This document shows positions 59,561-64,000 of a DNA stretch of 64,000 nucleotides, piece by piece. Location of the stretch: positions 27,192,001 through 27,256,000 of the forward strand of contig CM073596.1 in the NCBI GenBank assembly GCA_037074705.1, in the 5' to 3' direction. Below the pieces are notes generated by a model. That model saw nothing but the letters and a program-made list of their open reading frames with translations. It searched no databases and was not told the origin of the DNA. The first letter of the stretch is position 1; each line of letters starts with the position of its first letter. Source of the stretch: Zhengitettix transpicula (taxonomy: Eukaryota; Arthropoda; Insecta; Orthoptera; Tetrigidae). Both the position numbers and the translations under genes were made by a program.

Positions 59561-61314
59561 ATTCGGCTGATTCTTTTTGAAACATCCTATAATTTGAACG
59601 TAATAAAGATTTATTGTCCAGGGACATCAGTTAGCTTTGAATAACACCGACAAGGCTATAGTCATAGTTTCATGCAGTACCACAGTAACCCAAAGGAAAA
59701 GGCGTAAAACAGATATTTATTTCGACTAAAAATAGTACTGCTATTATTTGCGCCAATAAATTGTGGGCTCCATCGGAGTGTAGAAATAATCTGAACGTAA
59801 ATTCGTGTTTGGGTAAACGTGGCAGGGTTTCGCGTTATTTCACGAAATCGTAGCGTATAACGGTAAATGTTTTGATATATTTTTATGACCGTTAACATTT
59901 ACGGTGCAAACTCTGGCAGAGTTTATTGCACCATTAAAATCGAGCCACAAGTTTACACATTACAAATCCTGTATTTATTTTACCCACCAGTCATTATTTG
60001 TTGACAGTCCCCTTCTGCTATTTCGTGAAAAGTTCAATTTCAATAACTAGGCATTTTCAGTGAAATGAAACCAATCACAAATTAACGAAACTGAAGTTGA
60101 AGCAGCCCTGAATTTGGAAGATAAACATGTGTAGATTTACTCTTTTAGAAACCTAGTGTGAGTATAAACCTATATGATTTAACGGTAATATATTACAAGA
60201 AAGAAAATCAAATGCGTATATAAAACGTAATATTTTTTTCCTCTAAAATTTGCTGCTTTCTGATTGACTGTAAGACAAATTTTAGGATTGAAAATGTTTG
60301 AAGAAAAAGAAGAAGAAATATTTACTGGAGAGAATTGTGACAAATCCAATTCTAAGTATTTCTTATCACAGATGAAACAAAGCTAAATAGAAATACTTTA
60401 AAACAAAATATGTCGCTGACAAGCTTTTGATTGAGGAATAAGAGTACAGAAAAGATAACTGATAAGTTTAATTGATTATTTCATGGGATTTATTATTTTC
60501 AAAGAGGCAGACGCGAAACTTAGGGAGTGAAGAACGTAATAAGTAATGATGAAATAGAAAACAGTTTTATATTTAACGTCCATTTTAACAGACTTTATTA
60601 TAACTCAATTTTTTAAAATTAATAATTAACATGTCTCCGTACATAATAATACTCTAGTCAGGTTGTTGTGTTTCTCAAGTAACAGGAGAAATTACAAATT
60701 ATTCGTCATTTATTGTTATTTAATAAGCCTAATAAAATCGTGTTGTGTAAAATAAATTAAATAACTGGTCAATGAGTTTCATTTTATAAAGGAGCAAATG
60801 GTAATTATTCTGTTACCGTAGAAAAATAAAAGATAATATTCAAAGTCAATATTGACAGTCCAAATATGTACGGAAACGTTATTTATTAATACAAAAAATA
60901 TTTTGAATTATAATAAAGTCTGTTAAAATGGACTTTAAATATATCTTATTCGTTTCATAATTGTGTATATAATTTAAAATGTGAAACTAGTAAATTTATG
61001 CATATGTCTATTCACTTATCTTTTGCACTCGGAATGTATATAAATGAAAAATCATACCCCATGACTTTTATCAGTCCACAACATTTAATAATTCCTTAAT
61101 ATTTTGGAATTTAGTAGCTGCTTTGGCAATTCCAAGTAAATAAATAATTTTTATATTTATTGTTGACTGGTAAAAAAATTAATTTAATATGAACATTTTA
61201 CAATAAATGTGAGTGGAATGAATTTAAATATTTTGTGAAAATAAATGTAAATCAAGTTCTTCTTAACTAAGCGGCGAGTAAGAGAGAAATTTGGAAAACA
61301 CATTTTTCGCATAG

Positions 61315-61359
<45 letters not shown>

Positions 61360-62509
61360 CAGTAGCGTGAATTAACGGAATAGTTTCATGTTAACTGTTT
61401 TATTTTATAAAGAGAATCATTTATGTCGTGTGTGAAATTTCGAGGATTTAATGGATACGTTTCCACACAAATTAGTAGACTTGGGAAGAGAACCACAGCC
61501 ACAAAAATTCCACTTGGCTTAGGTAAGTTTCAGAATCTAGTATGGAAGACTTGCATTATTTAGCAGCAGCCAGGATGAGCTGGCTTCATTGGAGGATTCC
61601 GAAACTTTGCCCATACGCCACAGGACTAACTTTTGCATTACCTTTGTTCGGCCCGAACTTTTCTTTCCATTCGCTAAAGCAGAGCAAAAAAAAATATTAA
61701 AGGCACCTTGCCGGCCTCATAATTACTTTTCTGGAAGACAATGCTATTAGCTTTTACGAGACACTAAAAATGAAATTTAAGAGAATATCAAACGTGGGAA
61801 ACTTTTAATTCCAATTCTTTTCTCGTCTTATAAGAACTCCTTAAGATGTCAATATGCTTTGAAAATATTTCTGTTCAACCAAAATCCTTCTGTTCTTTAA
61901 TATTTTTTAAAAATTATACTAATCTAGTGTTGTGAAATTTATAAGAGCTAGTGTGTTTTAAGGATAACCAATTTAATATAATTATTTTTCAATTTTTAAG
62001 AAATAGTAATTTATTGCTATTAATTTTCACAGAATTAGAGAGCTTAGAAATTCATAGATTGAAGGCCGTTTCTCAGAAATGCATTCTGAATATTATATGT
62101 ACGTATATATATTGTAATTAAAATAATTAAGAATTTTTTAAATTAAATTGTTAGTCAATTTGTGAGAGAATATAAAGGAGAAAATTAATATTTTGGCTTC
62201 AACTGTTTCACGTTTCTGACGTCACGCCACTCAGATGTTAATGCGCCTAACGCAATAAGCTGATTATTTAAACGTGGAAATATGGGAGCACAAATCAAGG
62301 TGTTTGAACACACAAACTTTAATAAAATTCACAAACAAAAATATTTACTAAGACAAAATTAACTGCTTAATCTAAATGGAATTTCAATACATAAACAGAA
62401 TTTTTTAAATGTATTTTACGAGACACTAAAAATGAAATTTAAGAAAATATATATATATATATATATATATTGTCGATATGCTTTTAAAAAATTTCTGTTC
62501 ATCCAAAAT

Positions 62510-62544
<35 letters not shown>

Positions 62545-64000
62545 GAAACTTTTAATACCAATTCTTTTCTCGTCTTATAAGGACTGCTTAAGTTGTCGAT
62601 ATGCTTTTAAAATATTTCTGTTCATCCAAAATCCTTCTGTTATTTAATATTATTTTAAGATTATAAAAATTAAAAATTATAAAAATTAAATATAAAAATG
62701 TATTTTAGGGTTGCATAGTTTTTATAGATGTTTACCGTAAGAATTTACACAAATATATTACAATTTTTCGGGATTTAAATTTATTATTAAATTTGTGAGA
62801 CATCGATTTCGAATGAATAACTGCATGTGATTTATAAAAGGAATTCACAGAAAGCTTGTGATTATGAATTTTATAGCTCACAGTTTCTGTTGGATTGTCC
62901 TCGAAATTGGAAGCTGATGATCCACCTTGACTGATTGGGGCAACCGTTGTTCGGGTACCGCGTAGATTTTTGGATTTTGATGTCCCCAATGAACAGCGAG
63001 GTTGTAAGTTCGTCAGTACGCAATCTGCGGCTTGGAAATAAATTTTATAATTTGAACTTCAATATTTTTCAATAATCACTCAACTAATTAAATGTTTTTA
63101 TACCAGAGTACGGCGATTCACTGATGATGACGAACCGCTCCAAACGTGAGCTTCTACCTCGCTACTTCATCTCGGAAATGATCTAGTCTCGTCTGAGGAA
63201 TTTGTCATTCTGATAAATTCTAACATATCGCAGGATCCCAAAATTTACCAACAGAATTTTCTGTGTTACACAGAATAAGAATTTCGTCGTGGCGCCCAGC
63301 CAATAGTTTTAGAGTAGTATTATTGTACGCTGTAACCTATAATGTTCAATTTGAAATGAAAATACTTCAAAATAAATATTAAATAATTCAAATTATTTAT
63401 ATTAGCGATATAACAATATATGTAATGATGAAGAATCCAAATTCACACGAAATAAGTGATAATATAAATACCACACAACGTTTCTGGAAGCCTCGCTCCT
63501 TTATTCAGCTGCAGAAAAACGCAAGAGCATAAAGAGACACAACTACACGTGTGAGTTGACAAAACTCAAAGTCTTTTGAGTTTGAAATTTGAATCAGACG
63601 TAATTTGTTTCATTTTAATATATGTAATGAATCTGGCACATGAATATTTTCATTCAGTCTTGTCTTGGACTTCTAAATATTACAACAATTACTTTATTAA
63701 ATACTCTCATTTTTTTAAAATATTTTGTGACCACTTTTTTCAGCTTTAAATATTTTCACCTGCTTTATTCTAGTTACTACGCATACGAAAAATTAAATTG
63801 TTTACTTTTTATCAGACTGCTACAAATCGTATTGCCTCTTCTTCATTTTTCTTATTTGCTTTTGTTACGCCTCAGCTATTTTACTATTGCTAGTTTTTAA
63901 GCGTGACGCTATACTAGTAAAGGATTCACCATATCTCGCTTAATAATAGATATAAGTAATATTTAACCAACAATATTTTTCGACTATTGTATATAATACG
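59561..64000. other. Gene-free right flank
   Basis: AT-rich, with TA microsatellites at 61315-61356, 62447-62470 and 62512-62541 and a nested direct repeat (61750-61915 and 62413-62655). A short open frame on the - strand (62732-62989) and a possible exon at 61422-61516 (+), ending in a GTAAGT donor, are the only coding-like traces. Neither matches a family I know. Confidence 0.5.
61750..62655. repeat. Nested direct repeat interrupted by TA microsatellites
   Basis: The segment at 61755-61915 (ACGAGACACTAAAAATGAAA onward) recurs from 62418. In the second copy a 40-bp piece (TGTCGATATGCTTTT...CCAAAATCC) appears twice, at 62471-62511 and 62595-62635, each next to a TA tract. This suggests slippage or repeat-mediated duplication at TA tracts. 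Confidence 0.75.

Noticed and set aside
61422..61516. Possible first coding exon MSCVKFRGFNG... ending in a GTAAGT donor
   Set aside because: About 31 codons with a good donor, but no downstream exon or family match could be found.
62732..62989. 85-codon frame on the - strand (MGTSKSKNLRGTRTT...)
   Set aside because: No recognisable domain or paired exon; low-complexity C-terminal half rich in Lys/Asn/Phe, as expected from AT-rich DNA.

Overview
The window is AT-rich animal (insect) nuclear DNA: split genes with GT-AG introns, long AT-rich intergenic stretches, TA microsatellites, decayed retroelements and a transposase relic. The gene content (an insect-type glucose-dehydrogenase-like GMC expansion plus a secreted LRR protein) and the large introns rich in non-LTR and Penelope-like debris fit an insect with a repeat-rich genome, perhaps a hemimetabolous one. 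That finer placement is a guess.

The core is a tandem array of seven intact GMC oxidoreductase genes, called A to G here, between 3.7 and 54.7 kb. Gene A is on the + strand. Genes B, C, D, E, F and G are all on the - strand. Each has the same three-coding-exon structure: 81 or 83 codons; then a 221-nt exon (224 nt in A); then about 1.38-1.40 kb. Intron phases are always 0 and 2, and each model gives an intact protein of 614-621 aa. All seven keep the FAD-binding GxGxxG, both GMC signatures, the active-site His and the C-terminal Asn. A putative 5'-UTR intron ends a few bases before each start codon.

The array grew by nested duplications. E and F lie in a tandem segmental duplication (about 33.0-39.9 kb and 42.05-46.7 kb). 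Their proteins are almost identical except for a cluster of replacements in the substrate-domain region. Gene C looks chimeric: its upstream region and exon 1 match B, while its exons 2 and 3 match D. G is a more distant relative of E/F. E and F share a TATA box and a candidate untranslated first exon about 0.7-1.4 kb upstream of the ATG.

Mobile DNA sits between and inside these genes. It includes a 5'-truncated LINE-type element with an 18-bp target-site duplication (28.3-30.5 kb), a Penelope-like inverted-repeat element inside gene E intron 2, two hammerhead-ribozyme-like motifs (13.8 and 41.95 kb), an A-tailed interspersed repeat family (38.7, 48.6, 48.8 and 53.2 kb, with a divergent copy at 41.4 kb) and a frameshifted transposase tail (59.4 kb).

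At 56.3-58.2 kb lies an uninterrupted ORF for a secreted, many-repeat LRR protein unrelated to the GMC array. The left 3.7 kb and the right 5 kb hold no gene I can support. No rRNA, tRNA or CRISPR array was recognised.
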